Shown here: positions 8,058-16,187 of the stretch, one piece after another
Numbering within the stretch: position 1 is the stretch's first letter
Layout: each line of letters starts with the position of its first letter
Source: JBGPHT01 sp041484525
GTDB lineage: Bacteria; Acidobacteriota; Terriglobia; Bryobacterales; Bryobacteraceae
DNA: 64,000 bases
Reading direction: 5' to 3'
Assembly (NCBI GenBank): GCA_041484525.1
Contig: JBGPHT010000022.1
Location: 1-64,000 of the forward strand
Made by a program: the position numbers and the translations under genes
Notes under the pieces: generated by a model
The model's database searches: none
What the model was told of the DNA's origin: nothing
Seen by the model: the letters and a program-made list of their open reading frames with translations, nothing else

Positions 8058-9001
8058 ATGAATCCTGCGTTCCCTTCCACTCTCGCAGACATCGCGGCCG
8101 GAAAATTCTCTCTCGATGCCGCACGCACCCGCGTCAATCGCGTGCTGAATTGGGGCGGGTTCCAGACCAGTTCATTTCATGTCACCGATGGCAGCCGCGC
8201 GCTGCACATCAAGCTCGCAGAATCGTCCGGGCAGGCCGAACTGCGCCGCTGGCTGGCGGTGCACGAGATCCTCGAGACCCGTTATCGAGCGCCCCGCGTG
8301 CTCGATTGGCTGGACGTCCCTGGCACTCCCTACGGCGGCCTCGTATTCGACCACATCGACGGCGTCACGTAGGACGTTGCGGCGCGGCCCGAACTGGCCA
8401 ACGATATTGTGGCGCTGCTGGCGCAATTGCACGCGGACAGTGACGTCGCGCAAGCCATTGGAGGCGGCACCCGGACCTGGCGCGAGTGCTGGGATCTTCG
8501 CTACCGTGAGCTGTTCCAAGAGGACTTGCGCACCATCCGCCAGGCTCCTCCGCCCTTTCTCTCCGCTGCCACACTGACCTGGATGGAGGAGGAGGCCGCC
8601 CGCATCCTGGCGATCGGCGTCAGTCATCCGGCCCTCGACGGCATCGCGCGTTCGCCCTGTCATTGGGACCTCTGGCCGAATAACGTCCTGACCGCCCCGG
8701 CAGCGAGTGGCATGTGCTCGACTGGGATGGCCTGGCAATCGGCGACCCGGCCGAAGATTATGCCACCGTGGCCTTTCCGCTGCTGTTCCGCTGCGGCAAG
8801 GACTGGCGGGACATTATTCCGTCGGAATCGCTCGGCGCCCGCATCGACCTTTACGTGCGCGCCATCGCGCTCGATTCCGTCATCGATGCGCTGGCCGACT
8901 GGGTGGAGTGCGATGTCCCGGAGTGGATCGAACAGGTGAGGCAGCGCAAGCACGCGGAACACGTCACGCATCTCGCGTGGTACCTCGAAAGGTGGGGATA
9001 G
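8058..9001 (+). pseudogene. Aminoglycoside-phosphotransferase-family (APH/choline-kinase fold) pseudogene
   Basis: A single kinase-like protein is split by two lesions. The N-lobe (MNPAFPSTLADIAAGKFSLD..., to FDHIDGVT) ends at a TAG at 8370-8372. The same frame continues with DVAARPELANDIVALLAQLH and reaches the catalytic loop CHWDLWPNNVL. A shift near 8700 then moves to the frame carrying EWHVLDWDGLAIGDPAEDYA, the metal-binding DxD equivalent, through to the end LAWYLERWG. The motif order is that of the APH family, which phosphorylates small metabolites or antibiotics. The substrate cannot be told. With a nonsense and a frameshift mutation it is very probably dead. Confidence 0.75.
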
Positions 9002-9300
9002 CGTCAATGCTGCTCACTTGACGGAGAGCGCGGGAGGTTTTTCCGATGGGCGGGGAGGGCACTTCCACGAGTCGGCAAAGCGTCAAAGTGGATGCCATCG
9101 ACGACATTTACCGCGGAGAACCCAGGTAGGTGTTTGGCCGGAGATCATTGGCGCGCACAAGGCGGCATCCGGGGATTAGTTAGTTCGGCCCAACTTCCAA
9201 ATAGCCAACGACCCAATCAGAATGCCCAGCGGAGCTTCTCCTGAAGATTCCTTCTTGCCTTCCCCACTCGCGTCGTCATCGTGGTACATTCTTGCACGGA

Positions 9301-10146
9301 ATGGCACAAGATGACAAAGCGAAGGATTCTGATGCGCGATCAGAGCAGCCGACATGGAAGGATCTCGCAGAGTTCACAAGCAGGCAAGCTGAAAACGACC
9401 GGAATGTAATCGACTATTGGTTTAAGCTTGCTGGTGCACTGATCGGAATTGTTCTGGTCATCGCTAGTGTCGCGATAGGCTTTCTCGGGTGGAAAACCAT
9501 ATCAGACGTGAAGGTGAGCGCTGAAGTCGCTGCGCGGGAAGCAGCAAAGGCAAAGGTGGAAGAAGTCTTAAAACAACCCGATGTTCAGAAGCTCGTACGG
9601 GAAACCGCGAGTGACCTGTTCGAAAAGGGAGCCTTCAAGAAGGAAATTGAAGGGAAGGTCAGCGAGCTGATATCTGCTGAAGTCACCTCACAGGGCTTTC
9701 ACAGACTCGTTAGCGACGCAGTCAGGGGAGAACTGATGATAAAGACCGCTCCGCGTGTCCTCACCGAAGCTCAGGTAAAGACGATTGCCGACTCTCTTCG
9801 GTCCACGCCTGAGGGGAAGGTGGACATCAGGACCGGTACGCTTCCCGAGCAACAGGGCTACGCACGGAAGCTCTTTTCGGCCATACAGGGCTCTCCGTCA
9901 TGGAAGGCCCATGTCTCGTATGCGGAACCGGGCACGTGGGCGGGGCTGACGAGGAATATGAACCTCTTGTTGGACGGAATTGTCGTTGTTGTCAACGACG
10001 TCAAAAGCGCGCCCGACTTTGCTCGTGTGCTTGAGAGAGCCCTCAAGAATGCCGGTATTGTGGGTGTTCGGCTCGGGCCCTGCAATTGCTCTGATCCTCC
10101 AAAACCGCCTGACATCTGGTTATACGTCGGTGAAAAGAACTACTGA
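9301..10146 (+). CDS. Single-pass membrane protein of unknown function
   Basis: The 281-residue protein has a charged cytoplasmic head (WKDLAEFTSRQAENDRNVIDYW) and one strong membrane helix at about 43-66 (LAGALIGIVLVIASVAIGFLGW). A long Lys/Glu/Ala-rich, probably coiled, region covers about 70-150. A C-terminal alpha/beta-looking domain (about 160-280) contains GIVVVVNDVKSAPDFARVLERALKNAGI and PPDIWLYVGEKNY. The tail resembles sensors in which a membrane anchor precedes a small soluble domain, but no family is recognised. A TTG three codons upstream is an alternative start. Base composition is visibly less GC-rich than the neighbours, suggesting acquisition. Confidence 0.6.
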   Translation: MAQDDKAKDSDARSEQPTWKDLAEFTSRQAENDRNVIDYWFKLAGALIGIVLVIASVAIGFLGWKTISDVKVSAEVAAREAAKAKVEEVLKQPDVQKLVRETASDLFEKGAFKKEIEGKVSELISAEVTSQGFHRLVSDAVRGELMIKTAPRVLTEAQVKTIADSLRSTPEGKVDIRTGTLPEQQGYARKLFSAIQGSPSWKAHVSYAEPGTWAGLTRNMNLLLDGIVVVVNDVKSAPDFARVLERALKNAGIVGVRLGPCNCSDPPKPPDIWLYVGEKNY

Positions 10147-10406
10147 GATAGACGACCTGGAGAGCATGCTTTTCTAGCGCGACGAGTTATATCAAGTGCT
10201 GCTAAGGGTCCCACCGGGTTGACTCATCCTGTGTGGCCACCAAAGTGCGGAACGGGCACTCTGCAGGAGACGCCATTCGGAAGTTGGCAGAGGCCATCAA
10301 GTTGACGCAAAACGCGCCCCGACAGTTCCCTCGATGCCTGGGCAGCGCCGTGTTCTTAATCTGTGTTTTGGCGACATACCGTCAAAGTGGCGAACCCGAC
10401 ACCCCT

Positions 10407-10616
10407 TCACGCAAACAAGAGTCGACCCTTGGGCTGCGGGATGGAGCGACCAAGCTCCTGGGCCGTCTCCAACCATTCCGCGATTACTGCCTCGACGTTG
10501 GCGAGCGCCTCCTGGCGTGTAGCGCCATCTGCCGCGCAGCCGGCCAACTCCGGCACTTCGGCGATGAACGCATCATCTTCGCTGCTCCAATACAGAATAA
10601 TCTCGTACTTCGTCAT
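10407..10616 (-). CDS. hicB: HicB-family antitoxin (short, without DNA-binding tail)
   Basis: The 69-residue protein has the HicB partial RNase-H-like fold: MTKYEIILYWSSEDDAFIAE, then VPELAGCAADGATRQEALANVEAVIAEWLETAQELG. The pattern 'D.F.AEVPELxGCxADGxTxxEALxNVExxIxEWLExA' is typical of HicB antitoxins that neutralise HicA mRNA interferase. No C-terminal HTH or ribbon-helix-helix is present, as is common for short HicB. Its ATG overlaps the stop of the hicA reading frame (ATGA, 10613-10616). It appears intact although its partner is broken. Confidence 0.88.
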   Translation of the reverse strand: MTKYEIILYWSSEDDAFIAEVPELAGCAADGATRQEALANVEAVIAEWLETAQELGRSIPQPKGRLLFA

Positions 10617-10864
10617 TGCCCCTCCTCCGCCAGCTTATGTTGAACCAGCACTCTGCGTACTTGTTTAACCTGGTACGGTTTCGCCATGGAGCCTCTCGGC
10701 TACAGGTTGAGAATCTCGTCAACACCGTCTCGTGTGAAGATATGGTGGCTGCCCTTGATCCGCTCCGCGAAGCCGATACGCCGGAGAAGGGCGCGGAGAT
10801 CGTTGAAGCGGATGCCAGCATCCGAGGAACCCCGCAATACTCGAACCAGAACAGACTCACCCAC
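10613..10864 (-). pseudogene. hicA: hicA toxin gene interrupted by an amber codon
   Basis: From a GTG (10862-10864) the minus strand reads GESVLVRVLRGSSDAGIRFN, then DLRALLRRIGFAERIKGSHH and IFTRDGVDEILNL. A TAG follows at 10700-10702, and the same frame then continues PRGSMAKPYQVKQVRRVLVQHKL to a TGA overlapping hicB. Intact homologues carry 'INLQPRG.xAKPYQVKQVR' here, so the TAG replaces an expected CAG. The catalytic histidine (GSHHIF) is upstream of the stop, but the C-terminal helix would be lost. The start is uncertain because an in-frame TAA lies just upstream. Most likely an inactivated toxin, leaving HicB orphaned. Confidence 0.75.
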
Positions 10865-11161
10865 ATTCCATTATGCGCACAGGACCAAATCGCCGTTTTC
10901 CAACTCTTCGACACGTCCAGGGTGCCGGCCCAAGAGCATGGTTCGGCGACAAAGCAACCGGGTACTTTGCCTGAACTACGTCTCATGGAACCGATCTGTC
11001 CGCTGATACATCGTGTCGCGTTCAAGTTGACGCATAACGCCCAAGCTTCTCTTGTGCCCAACCCCCGCACGCCGAAAGAGGAACCGGGGCTTCGTGAAGT
11101 GGCGCAATACCGGCGAGAGCCTTGCAGACCCCAACTCGTAAACAACGGTATCGGACGCATC
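10865..11161. other. Gene-poor gap between hicA and the glycosyltransferase
   Basis: No complete gene is seen. On the minus strand a short open stretch reading TMLLGRHPGRVEELENGDLV and ending LCA at a TAA (10871-10873) looks protein-like. It could be the tail of another decayed small toxin-type gene. The upstream part of that frame gives nothing recognisable. Confidence 0.3.
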
Positions 11162-12265
11162 TTACGCCATAGACTCTAACGCTTCGAGCGTCCGCTCCGC
11201 CGTCGCCTTCCACGAAAACATACCCGCGCGCGCCGGACCCGCGACCGCTAACCGTGCGCGCAACACGTCGTCATCCACTATCCGCCGCATCGCCTCCGCG
11301 ATAGCTTCCGTGTTCAGCGGATCGAACTGCAATGCCGCCTCGCCTGCGATCCCCGCCAGCGGCTCGATCGCCGAGCAGGCCGCCGGTACGCCCGCCGCCA
11401 TCGCTTCCACGATCGGCAAGCCGAACCCCTCGAACTTCGAGGGCAGCACGAAGGCCCACGCCCGCGCGTACAAGTCGTACAGGTCGGCGCGCGGAATCCA
11501 GCCGGGAAACTCGACCGACTCGCGCAGTCCCAGCGACTCGCGCAGCTCGTTCAACTGCTCTGTTGAAAACCCGTGGATGCCGCACACCACCAGGCGGAAC
11601 TCCGGCCGGCTGCGGCGGAAAAGAGCAAACGCGCGCAACAGGCCATCCAGGTTCTTGTGCGGATGCAGCGTCGAAACCGCGAGCAGGAACGGCTCCGGCG
11701 TGCGGCGCCCGGCCAGTTCGAAAAACGCTTCGCCCACTCCCAGCGGCGCCACCCGCACGCACGCGTCGGGCAGCCGGTAATAATGCTTGAGGTCGGCCGC
11801 CGTGGCATCCGAATCGGCCAGCACCAGGCGCGATACCTGCGCCGACCAGAACAGGAAAAAATCCCAGAACGGCAGGTCGAACCAGCGGAAGTATTCCGGA
11901 TGCCGCTTGTGCTGCAAATCGTGGAACACCGTTACCTGCGGGCACCCGCAGAGCAGTGGCGCCGTGAATCCGGGGTTCAGCATTACGTCCAGCCGCAGCC
12001 GGGCTGCAGCCAGGGGTAGCGCCGCCTGCTCCCACAGAATCCGCGCCGGCCGCGACGTGGCGCGCACCGGCTGCGGTTCGAGTTTGAAATTCGGCCGCTT
12101 CGGCGCCAGGTCCGGCCCAGTCTCGCGATTGGTGAAGATGAGATATTGGTTGCGCGCGTCGATCTCGCCCAGCGCCCCGAGCAGACCGCGCAGATAGATT
12201 TCCGTGCCGCCCACGCCGCCCGGGATCAGGTAAAGCGCATTTACGCCAATCCGCAGCGGCCGCAT
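11162..12265 (-). CDS. GT4-family glycosyltransferase
   Basis: The 367-residue protein has the GT-B fold of GT4 enzymes. The N-terminal Rossmann half begins RIGVNALYLIPGGVGGTEIY, and the acceptor-side loop is VTVFHDLQHKRHPEYF. The C-terminal donor half shows LAVSTLHPHKNLDGLLRAF, VEFPGWIPRADLYDLYARAW and the E-x7-E-type motif PSKFEGFGLPIVEAMAAGVP. It transfers a sugar from a nucleotide donor to a growing surface glycan; donor and acceptor are not predictable. It is the last gene of a minus-strand glycan cluster (16169 to 11162), separated by one base from the TPR membrane protein. Confidence 0.85.
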   Translation of the reverse strand: MRPLRIGVNALYLIPGGVGGTEIYLRGLLGALGEIDARNQYLIFTNRETGPDLAPKRPNFKLEPQPVRATSRPARILWEQAALPLAAARLRLDVMLNPGFTAPLLCGCPQVTVFHDLQHKRHPEYFRWFDLPFWDFFLFWSAQVSRLVLADSDATAADLKHYYRLPDACVRVAPLGVGEAFFELAGRRTPEPFLLAVSTLHPHKNLDGLLRAFALFRRSRPEFRLVVCGIHGFSTEQLNELRESLGLRESVEFPGWIPRADLYDLYARAWAFVLPSKFEGFGLPIVEAMAAGVPAACSAIEPLAGIAGEAALQFDPLNTEAIAEAMRRIVDDDVLRARLAVAGPARAGMFSWKATAERTLEALESMA

Positions 12266-12266
12266 A

Positions 12267-14000
12267 TCATCGACCGGGTCGAAGCTTCGATTGCACCTGC
12301 GCCAGGTCCTGCCGCGCCTCCTCGAGGTTCCGGTCGAGGGCCAGCGCGCGCTGATAGTTCACCACCGCCTCCGGCACGCGGCCGGTCTTCAAGAAAATCT
12401 TGCCGCGGTAAAGGTACGTGCGTGCGAACGCTGGATCGAGCCGTTCCGCGGTGGCCAGCGCCTCCAGGGCCTCCGGGTACTGCGAACTCTTGGCGTAGAC
12501 CATCCCGATCTGCGAATACACGTGCGCCGTCGCGTCCAGCGCCGCGGCTTGCCGCAGCTTCTCGAGCGCCTTCCCGGGCTGGTTGAGGGCATCATACGCC
12601 AAGCCCCAGTCGATCAGCAGTTGGTAGACCGGCCGCTCCAGTTGCGCCGTTTTCTCGAATTCGGCCAGCGCCAGGTCGTACTGCTGCCGCTCGTAATACG
12701 ACATCGCCAGCCACCAATGCACGCGGCTCTTATTGGGTGACTTAGCGGCAGTGTCGTGCCACAACAGAAACTGGTCGCCCCACACCGAGGCGCGGGCGTG
12801 CGTCACCCCCGCGGCCACAAGGGTCACGATGCCGCAGACCCACGCCAGCTTTCGATAGTCCACCTTCACGCGGCTCAACACGTCGACCACAATCAACAGC
12901 AGACCTACGATCGAAAAATACAGGCGGCGTTCGGCCACCGGATCCTTGATCGGCAATATCGACGACGTCGGGGACATCAGGAGCAGGTAGACGAGAAGCC
13001 CGTAGGACGCCAGCGGAAAACGCCGGCGGTAATACCAGGCGGCGCCGATCAGCGCCAGCCATACCGCGAGACCGGCGATGGCTCCGTGCTCGAGGATGGT
13101 GTGCGAAATCGGAAAGTCCCAGTCGATGTTGAGATTCACCGGCAGCAGAAACTCGCCGATGTAGACAAACAGCGCACGGAACTGCGTGAACAGATATTGA
13201 TACCAGGTGAACTCCGTCAGCCCGAACCCGGCGCCACCGCCGTGGAAGATCAGGTTCCAGAACTTGGCCAGCGCTGCCGCCGCGCCCAGCGCCATTACCC
13301 CATACAGCTTCCAGTTGCCGCGGATGCCGGCGAAGGAGAAGCCGGGATTCCACCAGTAGTCGGTTAGCAACAGTAGCGCCGGCAGCACGATGGTGTGCTC
13401 CTTCGAGAACAGCGCCGCGCCGAACAGCAGCAGCACCGCCGCCGTCACGCCCCACGTCACACGCGCTTCGCGCCGGTACAGAAACAGCGTGAACGCCGCG
13501 AACACCAGCATGACGCTGAGCGACTCCGACCTGCCCGCCAGGTAAGCCACTGCCTCCGTCTGCACCGGATGCAGCAGGAAGATGGCTGCGGCGAACCCCG
13601 CCAGCAGCGTTTGCCGCGACGCTGGAGCCTTCGCCAGTTCGAGCAGTCTCCGCACCATCAGGAACACCAGCCCGCTGGCGATCAGGTGGATGATGAGGTT
13701 CGTTACGTGGTAGGAATACGTGTCGTCGCGCGAGATCTGGTTGTTGATCCAGTAAGTGAAGAACAGGACGGGCCGGACATTGGCCAGCCAGACCTTCAGC
13801 GGCTGGTCGAATCCGGGAAGCGCAAACGGCAGCGTGTTGTCGTCGAACAGGAACGGCCCGTGCAGCGCCGGGCCGTACGCCCAGAAAAGCACCGCCACCG
13901 CTGCCGCCGCGATCGCCCAGTAGAGACCGTGGCGCGGGCTCTTGGCCTGCGCCGGAACGGCTTCCAGTTTGTGTTTCGCTTCCCGCCTACTGGCTTTCAT
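12267..14000 (-). CDS. Multi-pass membrane protein with C-terminal TPRs (TMTC-/GT-C-like)
   Basis: The 577-residue protein starts with a basic cytoplasmic tail and about ten membrane helices (about 28-415). It has an acidic loop, FLFDDNTLPFALPGF, after helix 1, and HPVQTEAVAYLAGRSESLS, as in TMTC/GT-C proteins. TPRs occupy about 430-570 (RVHWWLAMSYYERQQYDLAL, AHVYSQIGMVYAKSSQYPEA, AFARTYLYRGKIFLKTGRVP). GT-C proteins use lipid-linked sugars to glycosylate periplasmic acceptors; this role is inferred from the layout. It overlaps the upstream DUF2304 gene by 14 bp. A polymer-length or secretion role cannot be excluded. Confidence 0.7.
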   Translation of the reverse strand: MKASRREAKHKLEAVPAQAKSPRHGLYWAIAAAAVAVLFWAYGPALHGPFLFDDNTLPFALPGFDQPLKVWLANVRPVLFFTYWINNQISRDDTYSYHVTNLIIHLIASGLVFLMVRRLLELAKAPASRQTLLAGFAAAIFLLHPVQTEAVAYLAGRSESLSVMLVFAAFTLFLYRREARVTWGVTAAVLLLFGAALFSKEHTIVLPALLLLTDYWWNPGFSFAGIRGNWKLYGVMALGAAAALAKFWNLIFHGGGAGFGLTEFTWYQYLFTQFRALFVYIGEFLLPVNLNIDWDFPISHTILEHGAIAGLAVWLALIGAAWYYRRRFPLASYGLLVYLLLMSPTSSILPIKDPVAERRLYFSIVGLLLIVVDVLSRVKVDYRKLAWVCGIVTLVAAGVTHARASVWGDQFLLWHDTAAKSPNKSRVHWWLAMSYYERQQYDLALAEFEKTAQLERPVYQLLIDWGLAYDALNQPGKALEKLRQAAALDATAHVYSQIGMVYAKSSQYPEALEALATAERLDPAFARTYLYRGKIFLKTGRVPEAVVNYQRALALDRNLEEARQDLAQVQSKLRPGR

Positions 14001-14343
14001 GATTCCTGAGGCTCTGAATGTGGTACTCCAAAATGGCGACCCGCTGCGCCAGTGCGATGTTGTCGTCGCGCAGATGCGAAATGATGATCGAGAAGCGGAA
14101 GAACATGATCAGGAACAGGCTGCCTGAAATCAGAAACAGCGTCAGCGGCGTGTCCGGAATTCCCGTGTGCGCCGTGATGAAATCGAGCACCGGGCGCGAC
14201 CGCGAGAGCAGCAGCATCGACATCGCGGCCAGCAGCCAGCTCACCGAGTATTCCACGCGGATGTGCGCCCGGCGGACGGAGACCAGCACCATCACCAGCA
14301 GCACGATGCTCAGCACGGTTGTGACATGCAAGAGGCGGTCCAT
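13987..14343 (-). CDS. DUF2304 small membrane protein
   Basis: The 118-residue protein has three hydrophobic helices (VLSIVLLVMVLVSVRR, VSWLLAAMSMLLLS, LTLFLISGSLFLIMFFRF). A C-terminal coiled segment (ISHLRDDNIALAQRVAILEYHIQSL) follows, which is the DUF2304 layout. DUF2304 genes commonly sit next to dolichyl-phosphate-mannose-synthase-like GT2 genes, as here: the GT2 gene ends one base before this ATG. It may anchor or regulate that enzyme. It overlaps the next gene by 14 bp, implying translational coupling. Confidence 0.8.
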   Translation of the reverse strand: MDRLLHVTTVLSIVLLVMVLVSVRRAHIRVEYSVSWLLAAMSMLLLSRSRPVLDFITAHTGIPDTPLTLFLISGSLFLIMFFRFSIIISHLRDDNIALAQRVAILEYHIQSLRNHESQ

Positions 14344-15162
14344 CTATCCTCCAGAGCCGTCGTGCAGCCGCGGGTCCGGATCGGCCACACGCGGCACCGG
14401 CGCCCGCTTCGGCAGGTCCTGCGCCTCCGGTTCGGCCTGGTGTAGACGGCCTTCGAATTTCAGAATATTCACGAACACGCCCAACAGGACGTGGACGATG
14501 TAGTAGAGCGATTTCACGGCTGTAATGGTCGACCGCCCGGCTTGGCGCGGCCGCATGTTCACCGGCACTTCCTCGAAGCGGAATCGCTTGCGCTGCAGCA
14601 CCACCAGCGCCTCGATCTCGGGGTACTCCAGCGGGAAACTCATGCTGAACACGCTCAGCGCGCGCCGGTTCACGCCCACGAACCCGGAGGTCGGGTCGTG
14701 CACCGGCTTTCCCAGAATAGGCCGCAGGATGGCGCGGAAGAACCGGATGCCGAGCGAGCGCACGGCGCCGGTGCGCGATCCGTTTTCGGAAGCGAATCGC
14801 GAGCCGATTACCATCTCCGCACCCGTGCTCTTGAGCTTCTCCAGAATCCGCGGAATGTCGCGCGCATCGTGTTGGCCGTCGCCATCCACGCGGATCACGT
14901 ACTCGAACCCCAGCTCGTAGGCCAGCTTGTACCCAGCCTGCACGCACCCGCCGAGACCCAGATGATGCGGCAGCGGCAGCACCTCGGCGCCGGCGGCGCG
15001 CGCCGCCGGGATGGTTGCATCGCGCGAGCAATCGTCGATCACCAGCACCGGCACGCCGGGCACATGAAGGTGGATGGAGTCCACTACGTCCCCGATCGCG
15101 CCCTCTTCATTCAGCGCAGGCACGATCACCAGTAGAGACTCGGGACCGTCGGGACGAATCAC
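14344..15162 (-). CDS. GT2 glycosyltransferase, polyprenyl-phosphate sugar synthase type
   Basis: The 272-residue protein is of the DPM1 (dolichyl-phosphate mannose synthase) type. It starts with SLLVIVPALNEEGAIGDVVD and has VLVIDDCSRDAT, the donor/metal motif VIRVDGDGQHDARDIP, GSRFASENGSRTG and the acceptor loop DPTSGFVGVNRRAL. Enzymes of this kind load a sugar onto a polyprenyl phosphate at the membrane. The GTG start (15160-15162) overlaps the stop of the upstream GT2 gene as GTGA; longer upstream starts would lie inside that gene. With DUF2304 and the GT-C-like protein downstream it forms a coherent lipid-linked sugar route. Confidence 0.85.
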   Translation of the reverse strand: MIRPDGPESLLVIVPALNEEGAIGDVVDSIHLHVPGVPVLVIDDCSRDATIPAARAAGAEVLPLPHHLGLGGCVQAGYKLAYELGFEYVIRVDGDGQHDARDIPRILEKLKSTGAEMVIGSRFASENGSRTGAVRSLGIRFFRAILRPILGKPVHDPTSGFVGVNRRALSVFSMSFPLEYPEIEALVVLQRKRFRFEEVPVNMRPRQAGRSTITAVKSLYYIVHVLLGVFVNILKFEGRLHQAEPEAQDLPKRAPVPRVADPDPRLHDGSGG

Positions 15163-16169
15163 AGCCCGGCCACCTTTCGGACGCCGATCGAATGGCAGCG
15201 GATCAGGTAGCGGAAAACCGCCGGCGTGATGCGGGCGCGGCGCCGGATCTCCCGCCGCTGGCGCCACAAACGTGCGAAATTGCCCGCCGCCGCGGCGTGC
15301 GCGCGCACCACGTACCACGCCATCTTCGGCCCAGCGTGACCTTCCGCACGAAACCGCGCCGCGCTGCCACGGCCCTCGAGCAGATACCAGAAATGCCACA
15401 GATACCGCGCCAGAGTCACGAACGGCGCCGCCAGCAGCATGCGCCCGGGGAAATTCTTCAACAACACGAATAACCGATTACGTTCCACATAGTAGGCCTT
15501 CAGCGGCGACGCTCCTCCCGCCGAATGCGAATAGTGGTGCTCGACCACAGCCTGGGGAACGTACAGGCACTTCCACCCCGCCCAGCGCGCGCGCAGTCCC
15601 AGATCGGTATCTTCGCAGTACAGGAAAAAGGCGTCGTCGAACCCGCCGACCTCGTCCAGCATTGCCCGCCGGTAGAGCGCCGCCGAGCCGCTGGGAAACA
15701 GCGTCTCCTCCGCCACCGGAAAATCTTCCGGCGGCCGCCCGTGCCCGCGCTGCTTACTGCTGCCATCGCCGGCTACCAGCATTCCCGCCGAATCCAACCG
15801 ATCCTCGCCGAAGAGCCGCACCTGCGACGCGCACATGCCCGCGTCCGGGCGCTCCTCCATGGCGCGCACCAGCGAATCCAGCCAATGTGGATGAGCCACC
15901 GCATCGTCGTTCAAGGTGGCGAGAAATGGCGCATTCGACGTACGAAACCCCTCGTTGACCGCCGCCCCGAACCCGATGTTCCGCTGGTTCTCGATGACGC
16001 GCGCCCCCGAGGCCGGCTGATTGCGCCGCACCAAACCCTCGCCGCTGTTGTCTACGATGATCACTTCAAAATCTTGCCGTGTCTGCCGCCCGAGGGATTC
16101 CACGCACTCTCGAAGCCTCGAATCCGCAGCCAGGGTGGGGATTACCACCGATACGAGGAAATCAGGCAA
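15159..16169 (-). CDS. GT2 glycosyltransferase, rhamnosyltransferase-like (WbbL type)
   Basis: This 336-residue GT-A enzyme begins FLVSVVIPTLAADSRLRECV and continues with FEVIIVDNSGEG, ENQRNIGFGAAVNEG, LATLNDDAVAHPHWLD (DxD-like metal site), FPSGSAALYRRAML and FDDAFFLYCEDTDLGLRARW. The order is that of WbbL/RfbF-like rhamnosyltransferases, which add a deoxyhexose to cell-surface glycans. A C-terminal hydrophobic/basic segment (LLAAPFVTLARYLWHFWYLL) probably holds it to the membrane. It is the first gene of the five-gene glycan operon and is divergent from the TolB-like gene at 16188. Confidence 0.85.
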   Translation of the reverse strand: MPDFLVSVVIPTLAADSRLRECVESLGRQTRQDFEVIIVDNSGEGLVRRNQPASGARVIENQRNIGFGAAVNEGFRTSNAPFLATLNDDAVAHPHWLDSLVRAMEERPDAGMCASQVRLFGEDRLDSAGMLVAGDGSSKQRGHGRPPEDFPVAEETLFPSGSAALYRRAMLDEVGGFDDAFFLYCEDTDLGLRARWAGWKCLYVPQAVVEHHYSHSAGGASPLKAYYVERNRLFVLLKNFPGRMLLAAPFVTLARYLWHFWYLLEGRGSAARFRAEGHAGPKMAWYVVRAHAAAAGNFARLWRQRREIRRRARITPAVFRYLIRCHSIGVRKVAGL

Positions 16170-16187
16170 ACTTGTATTTTACATCGT

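Noticed and set aside
8370..10702. TAG codons as possible recoding (pyrrolysine or suppressor) because two genes contain in-frame TAG
   Set aside because: The APH gene also has a frameshift, no pyl genes are present, and core genes use TAG no differently; mutation explains both.
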